In this document: positions 10,618-22,655 of the stretch, piece by piece | Layout of the letters: each line of letters starts with the position of its first letter | Position numbering within the stretch: the first letter of the stretch is position 1 | Assembly: GCF_046630445.1 (NCBI RefSeq) | Contig: NC_092338.1 | Location: forward strand, 15,848,001 to 15,912,000 | DNA: 64,000 nt | DNA from: Rutidosis leptorrhynchoides | Taxonomy: Eukaryota; Streptophyta; Magnoliopsida; Asterales; Asteraceae | Direction: 5' to 3' | Made by a program: the position numbers and the translations under genes | The notes under the pieces: model-generated | What the model was told of the DNA's origin: nothing | The model's input: only the letters and a program-made list of their open reading frames with translations | Database searches by the model: none

Positions 10618-13057
10618 TGTAGCGACCCCGACAAATCGTCAAGTGACGGCGTCGGCTACGTGGGTCCCATTACCTGATTATAAGTCTTTAAGATAACGTT
10701 TGACCAAAATATGTCGCCTTCATTTCAAAATAAAGATTGTTTCAAAGTTTACAAGAATTGTTCAACCAAAGTTAAGTTACAACGTTATAAGTACGATTGA
10801 AATCTAGGCGACACGGTTTAAAGTAAAGTCAAAAGACGCTCCATGAAATGCATGTATACTCGACATCGGATGCAAGTATCAAATAGTAAGCGGAAGCATG
10901 TTTCACATATCGTGCAAGACCTGAGAAAAACATAGAAATCTGTCAACGAAAACGTTGGTGAAATCATAGGTTTAAGTAAGTAAGTACAAGTGAACCACAA
11001 GGTTTGCATCAATGAAATAATAGTAATACATTCCAAAAGTTTATTTCACGAACACCCAATTATCAAAGCTTAACATTCCTTCCATTGTATACCCCATCAC
11101 TTAGTGCTAGAACAAACACTGATTCTCGAAAATATATTTCATCCGTAGACGGTAGCGAACCGTCAAAGATGAGGGTTGTCAACCCATATGGCAATATAAC
11201 ATAAGTTCTCGCTTACACCCGGCAAGTGTAACTAATGATAATCGAATTGAGGATTTTTGTTCTAAACTCGTATGTAGAATGTTTGTTTTCCCGTTCTTGT
11301 GTTCACTTAGTTCAAAAGAATCGTTTATGTTTTCTCATCCCAATATAAGTTCAAAAAGAGTAAAAGTGGGACTATGATCTCAACTCGAGTGCACGAGTAT
11401 AAAGGTACTTCAACAAGTAAACGTGTGCATGAAAGTTGCTTAGCCTTGACCTAAACAAGTAAGTTATATCAATTAACCGGTTACGACACAAGGTCGGGCG
11501 AAATGTGTTCAATTAGTCCTATGGCTCGTTACGACTCGATTAAGTATAGCATGTGAATCACGTTGTCAAGTTTCATACAAGAAACAAGTATAAAAGCATG
11601 TTAGAATGATTGTATAAAAGTTTGGTTAAGTTTGACTAAAAGTCAAACTTGGTCAAAGTCAACGAAAAAGTCAACGCGTTCGGGTCGGGTGTCCGACAAT
11701 TTTCTCATGATGAGAAGTCATATACGAGCATAATAGTCAAGTTTCATGGTAAACGGGGTTATAGTAAAGCGGGAAACATTTTTGTGACATGAAAAACAAA
11801 GACAAAATGAGCTGGGCAGTATGCGCGGCGCGCAATGGGTTGCGCGGCGCGCACCCAAGTGTAAATCCTGGTCAGAACTTAACCACGAAGGCAAACATCT
11901 GGGATTTCTAATTCTGCGCGGCGCGCGGGTATATGCGCGGCGCGCAATACCTGGGAAACATGCAGTTTGCAGAAAAATGGTCCAAGTCACGAACCAAAAC
12001 TCAAATTAACATATTTTATGAACCGAAAACATCCAAAATGCATACTATATATCGTTGGAAAGGTAATTTGACAAGGAAAACAACTAAACACGTTTCATCA
12101 AACAAAAACACCAATTTCAATAACCGAAAACTCGTCAATTGATCAAGAAAGGTTTATTTTCAAAGTTTCAAGTTCGTAAAACGTATTTTATGATTCGGGA
12201 ATCCAATTTACACATACGATATGCCGTTTCGAAGGTAATTAAGCATACATTGCATCTAAACACTTACTAACAACATTAACAAGCATTCAACGCATCAAAA
12301 GTTCATTTCAAAGTCTAACAAACCCTAACCAAAATTCACAAAAATCAATAATCGGGTTTTTGAAGTTTTCTTAATCAACCTACGCATCAAAACGAAGCTA
12401 GTGATACTAGTAACACAATTAAAACATGAACTTTAACAATCAAACAACATTTAATCTTCCAAAATGCAAGATTAAGCAAACCCATTTCAAAAACTCAAAC
12501 TAGTTACTCCAAACCACAAATCGAGCAAACAAAACATATATTCATGTTACACACTAGCCATAGACACTAACTAACACAATTTCAAGTATATAAAACGAAT
12601 TTGGAGAAGTTTAGTGTTTTAGAAATGTTACCCAAAATGGATGAAATTGGTACCAAATCGAAGAGGATGATGAGAGGATCACGAATATGTAATTTGTTTT
12701 GAAGTTTGATTCCCGATCCGAATTTAGATGATGAATTATGTTTGTGTTCTTGAGAGAAAAAAGAAAGAAAGAGGGAGAGATGGAGGTGGTTGAATGGTGG
12801 TGATTGGGGTGGACTAGTTGACCTAGTCAACTAGTTTGCCCCGTGTCAATTTTAGTCCCTCGAGTTTAGAAGCGGGTGCGGGATTTAACCGATCGAATAT
12901 TTTTAAAACACAAGTTAACGAGAGATGTTATAATTAAATGACGGAATTATTATGAACGTTAGTCGACGGAAACTACGAATTTAAATAACGAAAGGTATTA
13001 TTAAAAAAAAAAGACGGTGTTAAAAATAAATTTAACGGAAAAAGGCGGGATGTTACA
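10618..13057 (-). mobile_element. 3' LTR of the 12 kb Gypsy element, 2440 bp
   Basis: On the plus strand it runs from TGTAGCGACCCC to GGGATGTTACA and is almost identical to 20209-22650. It carries four CpG-rich GCGCGGCGCGC motifs at about 11822-11852 and 11915-11946. A polypurine tract lies next to it in the interior (13058-13100 region, complement of TTTCGGGACGAAATTTC). Open frames on either strand recur identically in the other LTR and are not host genes. Confidence 0.94.
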
Positions 13058-15688
13058 TTACCTACACCTTAAAAGAAATTTCGTCCCGAAATTTAGTTGG
13101 AAGTAGTAATCGATACCTCTCACTCGAGACCGGAGATGTCAATGCTACGAATAAGTGAAGGTACGTTCTTGAGTGTTCTCATGAATTTGGATTTTTACGA
13201 TCCCCGGTTTCAACTGGTTTTCCTACGAAGAGAAGTTTGTCTTCAATAGTTGGTGCATTTAGAAGAATTGCACGTTCCTGTTCCGCAGGACACGTTTCTA
13301 TTTTTGTTACACGAAATGTAAGGTAAACGGAAACTTAATTGAGTCGGAAGTTCTAAACGGTAGGAAGCGGTTCCAATACGCCCCAAGGTTTCAAAAGGTT
13401 CAATATTGCGGCTATAGCCTTTCTCGATTCCCAAAATGGATTACACCTTTCCAAGGTGCGGTTTCTCAATATTACGCGGTTACACACTGGGATTTGTGAG
13501 GTTTTCATCTAAGTTTGGTATAACTCTTTTGGCGACTACGAATCGTCTCGAGCCCTCCTCGGATTTGAATGATTTCAATTGTTGTTTCTTGATGGAGTTC
13601 AGATTTCGGTGGTTGATGCTTTGGTTAAATGAACAGGGGTATGACATTAGCGGTCATATAGGGTTTCGGAAAGTGCTGCGTTAATATACGAGTGATAGCT
13701 GTCGTTGTAAGAGGAACTACTGAAGGTGACAATACCAGTCTGTAACATGTCTTTCGAAGACGTAAATCGTTCGCTTGTTCGGTTCGTCTGTTTGTGGGAG
13801 ATACGCGGTACGTATGTCCAAGTGGGTTTCCAAGGTTTCTTGCAAAACTAGAAGCGATACGAGTATTTTGATCCGAGGTAATTGGCAATGGTACACCGTG
13901 TTAGAATAGGATCTCTTAAGATATGTTTGAACAAGTCAGTTAGGGTTCGAAAAAAAAATGTTCGTTAGGACTATTCACCCTCGTGGCGAATACTAAGGTA
14001 ATATGAGGAATTTCTCTATCCATGGAGAAATGTTACAAGGAGTTTCTTTAAACGGAAATGCGAACGGTAAAGATAGTAGCGAAATGAGGACTTAGAATAG
14101 GATGAGTTTACATCTCGAGGTTGCCATAACGTGCCTCTAGTTGTCAAAAGTTGAAGTCTGAAAGAGAAACGAGGTAGTACACGTAGTTGTATAGTTCGGG
14201 GTTGAATAATAGTTGACCGATTATCAGAAACACAAGGGCGTTAAGTCAAAGAAGAGTGAAGTATCGTTGGATTGTGTGTTATCTTAAATCCCAGTAATAT
14301 CAGACGGTGACGGTGAAATAACAGAGGTAGGTAGTGTGGTACGGGATGACGAGAAAATTGATCGGATCCACAATTTAGTATTCGAATTCTTCGTGCAAAA
14401 TAACGAATTTCAGTTATGTTGATTTTTGAGGCGAGAGAGTATGCCTTTCGGCGTTCAAGTAGAAATATTTCCATGTTTGAGTTCCATCTAGTGCTATACG
14501 AATTTAGCTAGGAAGGTTGGTGTGAAGAATCACGTTCAAGGCTCAGACATGAAGAGGTTTAAAGTTTTCCTTAGTGAGTTAACGAGTTTAAAGGTCGTGT
14601 AACACGAGAAAAGTCAGAAATGAATCTTCGGTAAAAATAGACGAGATCTAAGATTTTACGAATACAAGTCTGAGTTGGGAGAGTTTCCTGATTACATGTG
14701 GCTCGATTTCGAGATTGATTGTAATGCCTTGACCATTAACATCATGGTCAAAAAAATTGGATTTCGTTCAACAGAAATTCTCACTCGGAGAATTTGGTAT
14801 AAAGTTGCTCTTTTCTCAAAAGTTCGAGCGTAAGATGGTGATGTTGTTCGTTTTCCTTCTTTACTTAAATAAGTTAAGATGTCATCTATAAATACGATAA
14901 CAGATTTGTCTAGATAAGTTGCATACGTGGTTTAGGAGGTTCATGAATACGGACGGAGTCCTAAATAAATCAAACGGTACTAAGAGAGATTTACAACTAA
15001 CGTTGTGAGTTCGGAAATGGCTTAGGAGACATCGTCTCCCTTAACCCCCAATTGGTGATAACCGGAACGGAGGTCGATTTGGAATACACACGAGTTTCAC
15101 GCAAATAATCATGAGGTCATGGATACGAGGAAGTGGGTATCGGTTTCCAACCGAAAATTATTTAGTTCACAAAAATCCATACATAATTGTAGGAAAGAAA
15201 GAAAGAAAAAAAAAAATTTTCTCCTTAACGAATAGGTTTTGAGCTCCTTAGTTCTTTAGGTGTCAAGTCATAATTCTTAACGTATATCCTCTGATAAAAT
15301 TTATAGGCACACAATATATTCCGTTGGTCACTTAAATTGCCTAAGTAGTGTCTAGGGAAAAAGTGGAGTGCGAAGAGCACGAGTCAAAGACTTGGTTATA
15401 AAACGTCTAACGGTAATGAAATCGAATAAGTATGAAGTATACGGTTTGTTGTGAAGAAACGTACCCGTTACTAGTCCATCGTCGTTCCGGGCATCCTAGG
15501 TGTCGATGTTGAAGGTTCAACGGCGTGCGTTGGGGTTGATTTTCTTATTTGGGCACACATTCCTAAAATGACCCAGTTGGCCACATTCGAAGCAAGCACC
15601 CGTTCTGTGTGCGTTGGGCATCTTTCGAGCGACGGGTCCTTGGCGCCGGTGGTGAAACCTGCCACATCCTTCAAAGTGATGCTTGTTG
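13058..15688 (-). mobile_element. Decayed pol region and gag 3' end of the Gypsy element
   Basis: Reading minus, traces of integrase (HTYRVSPTNRRTEQAND around 13700-13860, ERIG-type region around 13300-13400) and of the reverse transcriptase active-site region (VFIDDI near 14890) show Ty3/Gypsy, probably chromovirus, order. The gag CCHC knuckle (CFECGQLGHFRNVCP) lies at about 15540-15600. At 2.6 kb this is far shorter than a complete pol. It is a fossil with many breaks. Confidence 0.8.
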
Positions 15689-18600
15689 AAATGTCCCGTT
15701 CTTATTGATTAAAAACGTTCCATATTAATTGATTTCGTTGCGAGGTTTTGACCTCTATATGAGACGTTTTTCAAAGACTGCATTCATTTTTAAAACAAAC
15801 CATAACCTTTATTTCATAAATAAAGGTTTAAAAAAAACTTTACGTAGATTATCAAATAATGATAATCTAAAATATCCTGTTTACACACGACCATTACATA
15901 ATGGTTTACAATACAAATATGTTACATCGAAATCAGTTTCTTGAATGCAGTTTTTACATAATATCATACAAACATGGACTCCAAATCTTGTCCTTATTTT
16001 AGTATGCAACAGCGGAAGCTCTTAATATTCACCTGAGAATAAACATGCTTTAAACGTCAACAAAAATGTTGGTGAGTTATAGGTTTAACCTATATATATC
16101 AAATCGTAACAATAGACCACAAGATTTCATATTTCAATACACATCCCATACATAGAGATAAAAATCATTCATATGGTGAACACCTGGTAATCGACATTAA
16201 CAAGATGCATATATAAGAATATCCCCATCATTCCGGGACACCCTTCGGATATGATATAAATTTCGAAGTACTAAAGCATCCGGTACTTTGGATGGGGTTT
16301 GTTAGGCCCGATAGATCTATCTTTAGGATTCGCGTCAATTAGGGTGTCTGTTCCCTAATTCTTAGATTACCAGACTTAATATAAAAGGGCATATTCGATT
16401 TCGATAATTCAACCATAGAATGTAGTTTCACGTACTTGTGTCTATTTTGTAAATCATTTATAAAACCTGCATGTATTCTCATCCCAAAAATATTAGATTT
16501 TAAAAGTGGGACTATAACTCACTTTCACAGATTTTTACTTCGTCGGGAAGTAAGACTTGGCCACTGGTTGATTCACGAACCTATAACAATATATACATAT
16601 ATATCAAAGTATGTTCAAAATATATTTACAACACTTTTAATATATTTTGATGTTTTAAGTTTATTAAGTCAGCTGTCCTCGTTAGTAACCTACAACTAGT
16701 TGTCCACAATTAGATGTACAGAAATAAATCGATAAATATTATCTTGAATCAATCCACGACGCAGTGTATACGTATCTCAGTATTGATCACAACTCAAACT
16801 ATATATATTTTGGAATCAACCTCAACCCTGTATAGCTAACTCCAACATTCACATATAGAGTGTCTATGGTTGTTCCGAAATATATATAGATGTGTCGACA
16901 TGATAGGTCGAAACATTGTATACGTGTCTATGGTATCTCAAGATTACATAATATACAATACAAGTTGATTAAGTTATGGTTGGAATAGATTTGTTACCAA
17001 TTTTCACGTAGCTAAAATGAGAAAAATTATCCAATCTTGTTTTACCCATAACTTCTTCATTTTAAATCCGTTTTGAGTGAATCAAATTGCTATGGTTTCA
17101 TATTGAACTCTATTTTATGAATCTAAACAGAAAAAGTATAGGTTTATAGTCGGAAAAATAAGTTACAAGTCGTTTTTGTAAAGGTAGTCATTTCAGTCGA
17201 AAGAACGACGTCTAGATGACCATTTTAGAAAACATACTTCCACTTTGAGTTTAACCATAATTTTTGGATATAGTTTCATGTTCATAATAAAAATCATTTT
17301 CTCAGAATAACAACTTTTAAATCAAAGTTTATCATAGTTTTTAATTAACTAACCCAAAACAGCCCGCGGTGTTACTACGACGGCGTAAATCCGGTTTTAC
17401 GGTGTTTTTCGTGTTTCCAGGTTTTAAATCATTAAGTTAGCATATCATATAGATATAGAACATGTGTTTAGTTGATTTTAAAAGTCAAGTTAGAAGGATT
17501 AACTTTTATTTGCGAACAAGTTTAGAATTAACTAAACTATGTTCTAGTGATTACAAGTTTAAACCTTCGAATAAGATAGCTTTATATGTATGAATCGAAT
17601 GATGTTATGAACATCATTACTACCTTAAGTTCCTTGGATAAACCTACTGGAAAAGATAAAAATGGATCTAGCTTCAACGGATCCTTGGATGGCTCGAAGT
17701 TCTTGAAGCAGAATCATGACACGAAAACAAGTTCAAGTAAGATCATCACTTGAAATAAGATTGTTATAGTTATAGAAATTGAACCAAAGTTTGAATATGA
17801 TTATTACCTTGTATTAGAATGATAACCTACTGTAAGAAACAAAGATTTCTTGAGGTTGGATGATCACCTTACAAGATTGGAAGTGAGCTAGCAAACTTGA
17901 AAGTATTCTTGATTTTATGAAACTAGAACTTTTGGAATTTATGAAGAACACTTAGAACTTGAAGATAGAACTTGAGAGAGATCAATTAGATGAAGAAAAT
18001 TGAAGAATGAAAGTGTTTGTAGGTGTTTTTGGTCGTTGGTGTATGGATTAGATATAAAGGATATGTAATTTTGTTTTCATGTAAATAAGTCATGAATGAT
18101 TACTCATATTTTTGTAATTTTATGAGATATTTCATGCTAGTTGCCAAATGATGGTTCCCACATGTGTTAGGTGACTCACATGGGCTGCTAAGAGCTGATC
18201 ATTGGAGTGTATATACCAATAGTACATACATCTAAAAGCTGTGTATTGTACGAGTACGAATACGGGTGCATACGAGTAGAATTGTTGATGAAACTGAACG
18301 AGGATGTAATTGTAAGCATTTTTGTTAAGTAGAAGTATTTTGATAAGTGTATTGAAGTCTTTCAAAAGTGTATAAATACATATTAAAACACTACATGTAT
18401 ATACATTTTAACTGAGTCGTTAAGTCATCGTTAGTCGTTACATGTAAGTGTTGTTTTGAAACCTTTAAGTTAACGATCTCAATTAATGTTGTTAACCCAT
18501 TGTTTATTATATCTAATGAGATGTTAAATTATTATATTATCATGATATTATGATATATTAATATATCTTAATATGATATATATACATTTAAATGTCGTTA

Positions 18601-18942
18601 CAACGATAATCGTTACATATATGTCTCGTTTCGAAATCCTTAAGTTAGTAGTCTTGTTTATATGTATATAACTCATTGTTAATATACTTATGGAGATACT
18701 TACTTATCATAATCTCATGTTAACCATATGTATATCCATATATATATATCGTCATGTCGTTTTTACAAGTTTTAACGTTCGTGAATCGCCGGTCAACTTG
18801 GGTGGTCAATTGTCTATATGAAACATATTTCAATTAATCAAGTCTTAACAAGTTTGATTGCTTAACATGTTGGAAACATTTAATCATGTAAATATCAATC
18901 TCAATTAATATATATAAACATGGAAAAGTTCGGGTCACTACA
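15689..18942 (-). mobile_element. Solo LTR (family A), nested inside the Gypsy gag, 3254 bp
   Basis: Inverted copy of the LTR at 5888-9152: on plus it begins TGAAATGTCCCG and ends CGGGTCACTACA. It is flanked by the target duplication CTTGT (15684-15688 and 18943-18947) and interrupts the zinc-knuckle part of gag. It must be younger than its host element, and it is already reduced to a solo LTR. Confidence 0.93.
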
Positions 18943-19785
18943 CTTGTGGCATTCGTTACAAAAAGGTAGTTTTCCGGCATAGCTTTTCTTGTCGTTGGAG
19001 GTAAAAGGCTTCTTGGCGGGGTTGTTGTTATTGTTGTGGTTGCTTGATTGAGAGGCTTCCCATGTTCTTTTGTTGTTACTCGGGTGGTTCTCGACCATTG
19101 GTGCCGGTGCTTCCATTTCATTCACCGTTTCTAAGGCTTGGCGGGCCATTGTTAAAGCCTCTTGTAGGTTAGTGGGTTGAGATGTCATTACCTTGTGTTG
19201 AATGCTCTTAGGGAGGCCATCCATGTAAAGTTCGACTCTTAGGGGTTCAGGAGTCATGAGATTTGGACACATCGAGACTAGTTCGGTAAACCGTTGATTA
19301 TAAGCTTCGAGGTCATTTCCGACTGTTTTTAAATTCCTTAGACCCTGTTCGAGCCTTCGAGTTTCGTCGCGCGGAAAGTATTCGGTGATCATTCTTTCTC
19401 TTAATTCGGTCCAAGAGAGTGTGTGGGCTTCATCGCTCCCCACCAATTGTACATACGTGTTCCACCACGAGAGAGCAATGCCGGTGAAGGTGAGGGTGGA
19501 AAACTTGACCTTATCTTGGTCTCGACAACCGCTTGTGTTAAAAACGGTCTCCATTTGTTCAAACCATCGGGTGAGAGTAACCGGTCCTCCGGTTCCATCG
19601 AAAGTGGGAGGATTGTACTTCATGAAGTTCTTGTAGGAGCAACCCTCGATTGAATTACCGGCTCCATGATTGTTGTTGTTAGAAAAGTGATCGGCCACGG
19701 CCGTACCCACGGCGGTGGTTATCATTCGTTGAAGAGCTTGTTCTAGAGTTTCGAGAGGAGTATTGTGTTGACCTTGGTGAGCCAT
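18943..19785 (-). mobile_element. Gypsy gag, N-terminal and central part
   Basis: Open from the likely start MAHQGQHNTPLETLEQ (19785) to the nested LTR. It has the retrotransposon gag domain (ALSWWNTYVQLVG, ITEYFPRDETRRLEQG, LVSMCPNLMTPEPLRVE), then a low-complexity Asn/Thr/Pro linker and the first cysteines of the zinc knuckle (FCNECHKC) where the nested LTR lies. Gag would form the particle that packages element RNA. Confidence 0.9.
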
Positions 19786-20193
19786 TGTTCCTTCATGAGA
19801 CAAGAATATCGTTGGTTAGTATTTTCAACAATACTAACCGGAGTATGGAAATAGGATAGAGAGGAAATTTTTCCTTGACTCGCCTTAAATTCTTTACGTC
19901 ATAATGTCGGAACGTCCATGTGAATCACCGTAATATAATCCCGGAAATTATATTACCCTGATTCTCATGTGCATTTAACATTACTTCATAAAGTCAAGGT
20001 GGCGCATCAACAAAATTTATCAACGTAAGATCAAGATCAAATACGAGTTAGATATGATAGAAGAGTTCGAGTATAAATGCACAATTAGTCAAATAATTCC
20101 TACTTCAGTCTATATGCCGGTTGTAGTCTAGATTCACCTATGTACCCTATGACTCGGGGTGGACACAAATGAACTCTAAATCCCTACAACCAA

Positions 20194-20206
20194 GGCTCTG
20201 ATACCA
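20194..20206 (-). other. Primer binding site of the Gypsy element
   Basis: On the minus strand TGGTATCAGAGCC follows the 5' LTR after two bases. This is the usual plant retrotransposon primer site matching the 3' end of initiator tRNA-Met. Confidence 0.9.
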
Positions 20207-20208
20207 CT

Positions 20209-22650
20209 TGTAGCGACCCCGACAAATCGTCAAGTGACGGCGTCGGCTACGTGGGTCCCATTACCTGATTATAAGTCTTTAAGATAACGTTTGACCAAAA
20301 TATGTCGCCTTCATTTCAAAATAAAGATTGTTTCAAAGTTTACAAGAATTGTTCAACCAAAGTTAAGTTACAACGTTATAAGTACGATTGAAATCTAGGC
20401 GACACGGTTTAAAGTAAAGTCAAAAGACGCTCCATGAAATGCATGTATACTCGACATCGGATGCAAGTATCAAATAGTAAGCGGAAGCATGTTTCACATA
20501 TCGTGCAAGACCTGAGAAAAACATAGAAATCTGTCAACGAAAACGTTGGTGAAATCATAGGTTTAAGTAAGTAAGTACAAGTGAACCACAAGGTTTGCAT
20601 CAATGAAATAATAGTAATACATTCCAAAAGTTTGTTTCACGAGCACCCAATTATCAAAGCTTAACATTCCTTCCATTGTATACCCCATCACTTAGTGCTA
20701 GAACAAACACTGATTCTCGAAAATATATTTCATCCGTAGACGGTAGCGAACCGTCAAAGATGAGGGTTGTCAACCCATATGGCCATATAACATAAGTTCT
20801 CGCTTACACCCGGCAAGTGTAACTAATGATAATCGAATTGAGGATTTTTGTTCTAAACTCGTATGTAGAATGTTTGTTTTCCCGTTCTTGTGTTCACTTA
20901 GTTCAAAAGAATCGTTTATGTTTTCTCATCCCAATATAAGTTCAAAAAGAGTAAAAGTGGGACTATGATCTCACCTCGAGTGCACGAGTATAAAGGTACT
21001 TCAACAAGTAAACGTGTGCATGAAAGTTGCTTAGCCTTGACCTAAACAAGTAAGTTATATCAATTAACCGGTTACGACACAAGGTCGGGCGAAATGTGTT
21101 CAATTAGTCCTATGGCTCGTTACGACTCGATTAAGTATAGCATGTGAATCACGTTGTCAAGTTTCATACAAGAAACAAGTATAAAAGCATGTTAGAATGA
21201 TTGTATAAAAGTTTGGTTAAGTTTGACTAAAAGTCAAACTTGGTCAAAGTCAACGAAAAAGTCAACGCGTTCGGGTCGGGTGTCCGACAATTTTCTCATG
21301 ATGAGAAGTCATATACGAGCATAATAGTCAAGTTTCATGGTAAACGGGGTTATAGTAAAGCGGGAAACATTTTTGTGACATGAAAAACAAAGACAAAATG
21401 AGCTGGGCAGTATGCGCGGCGCGCAATGGGTTGCGCGGCGCGCACCCAAGTGTAAATCCTGGTCAGAACTTAACCACGAAGGCAAACATCTGGGATTTCT
21501 AATTCTGCGCGGCGCGCGGGTATATGCGCGGCGCGCAATACCTGGGAAACATGCAGTTTGCAGAAAAATGGTCCAAGTCACGAACCAAAACTCAAATTAA
21601 CATATTTTATGAACCGAAAACATCCAAAATGCATACTATATATCGTTGGAAAGGTAATTTGACAAGGAAAACAACTAAACACGTTTCATCAAACAAAAAC
21701 ACCAATTTCAATAACCGAAAACTCGTCAATTGATCAAGAAAGGTTTATTTTCAAAGTTTCAAGTTCGTAAAACGTATTTTATGATTCGGGAATCCAATTT
21801 ACACATACGATATGCCGTTTCGAAGGTAATTAAGCATACATTGCATCTAAACACTTACTAACAACATTAACAAGCATTCAACGCATCAAAAGTTCATTTC
21901 AAAGTCTAACAAACCCTAACCAAAATTCACAAAAATCAATAATCGGGTTTTTGAAGTTTTCTTAATCAACCTACGCATCAAAACGAAGCTAGTGATACTA
22001 GTAACACAATTAAAACATGAACTTTAACAATCAAACAACATTTAATCTTCCAAAATGCAAGATTAAGCAAACCCATTTCAAAAACTCAAACTAGTTACTC
22101 CAAACCACAAATCGAGCAAACAAAACATATATTCATGTTACACACGAGCCATAGACACTAACTAACACAATTTCAAGTATATAAAACGAATTTGGAGAAG
22201 TTTAGTGTTTTAGAAATGTTACCCAAAATGGATGAAATTGGTACCAAATCGAAGAGGATGATGAGAGGATCACGAATATGTAATTTGTTTTGAAGTTTGA
22301 TTCCCGATCCGAATTTAGATGATGAATTATGTTTGTGTTCTTGAGAGAAAAAAGAAAGAAAGAGGGAGAGATGGAGGTGGTTGAATGGTGGTGATTGGGG
22401 TGGACTAGTTGACCTAGTCAACTAGTTTGCCCCGTGTCAATTTTAGTCCCTCGAGTTTAGAAGCGGGTGCGGGATTTAACCGATCGAATATTTTTAAAAC
22501 ACAAGTTAACGAGAGATGTTATAATTAAATGACGGAATTATTATGAACGTTAGTCGACGGAAACTACGAATTTAAATAACGAAAGGTATTATTAAAAAAA
22601 AAAAAGACGGTGTTAAAAATAAATTTAACGGAAAAAGGCGGGATGTTACA
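20209..22650 (-). mobile_element. 5' LTR of the 12 kb Gypsy element, 2442 bp
   Basis: Nearly identical twin of 10618-13057; the primer binding site abuts its inner end and the target duplication GCTAA abuts its outer end. The same four GCGCGGCGCGC motifs occur at about 21413-21443 and 21506-21537. Confidence 0.94.
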
Positions 22651-22655
22651 GCTAA

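Larger units (their letters stand above)
10618..22650 (-). mobile_element. Ty3/Gypsy LTR retrotransposon, 12,033 bp, nested, decayed interior
   Basis: Both LTRs are present (10618-13057 and 20209-22650) and the element is flanked by the target duplication GCTAA (10613-10617 and 22651-22655). It reads on the minus strand: 5' LTR, tRNA-Met-type primer site, gag, a shortened pol region, polypurine tract, 3' LTR. The two LTRs differ at only about five positions plus one A-run length (counted by eye), about 0.2%, which suggests insertion roughly 0.1 million years ago at 1.3e-8 changes per site per year. The pol region is heavily decayed with many breaks. A family A solo LTR (15689-18942) is nested in gag. 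Confidence 0.95.

Noticed and set aside
11718-12142. Open frames around the CpG-rich motifs (also at 21309-21733)
   Set aside because: They recur identically in both LTRs of the same element and have no protein-like features.
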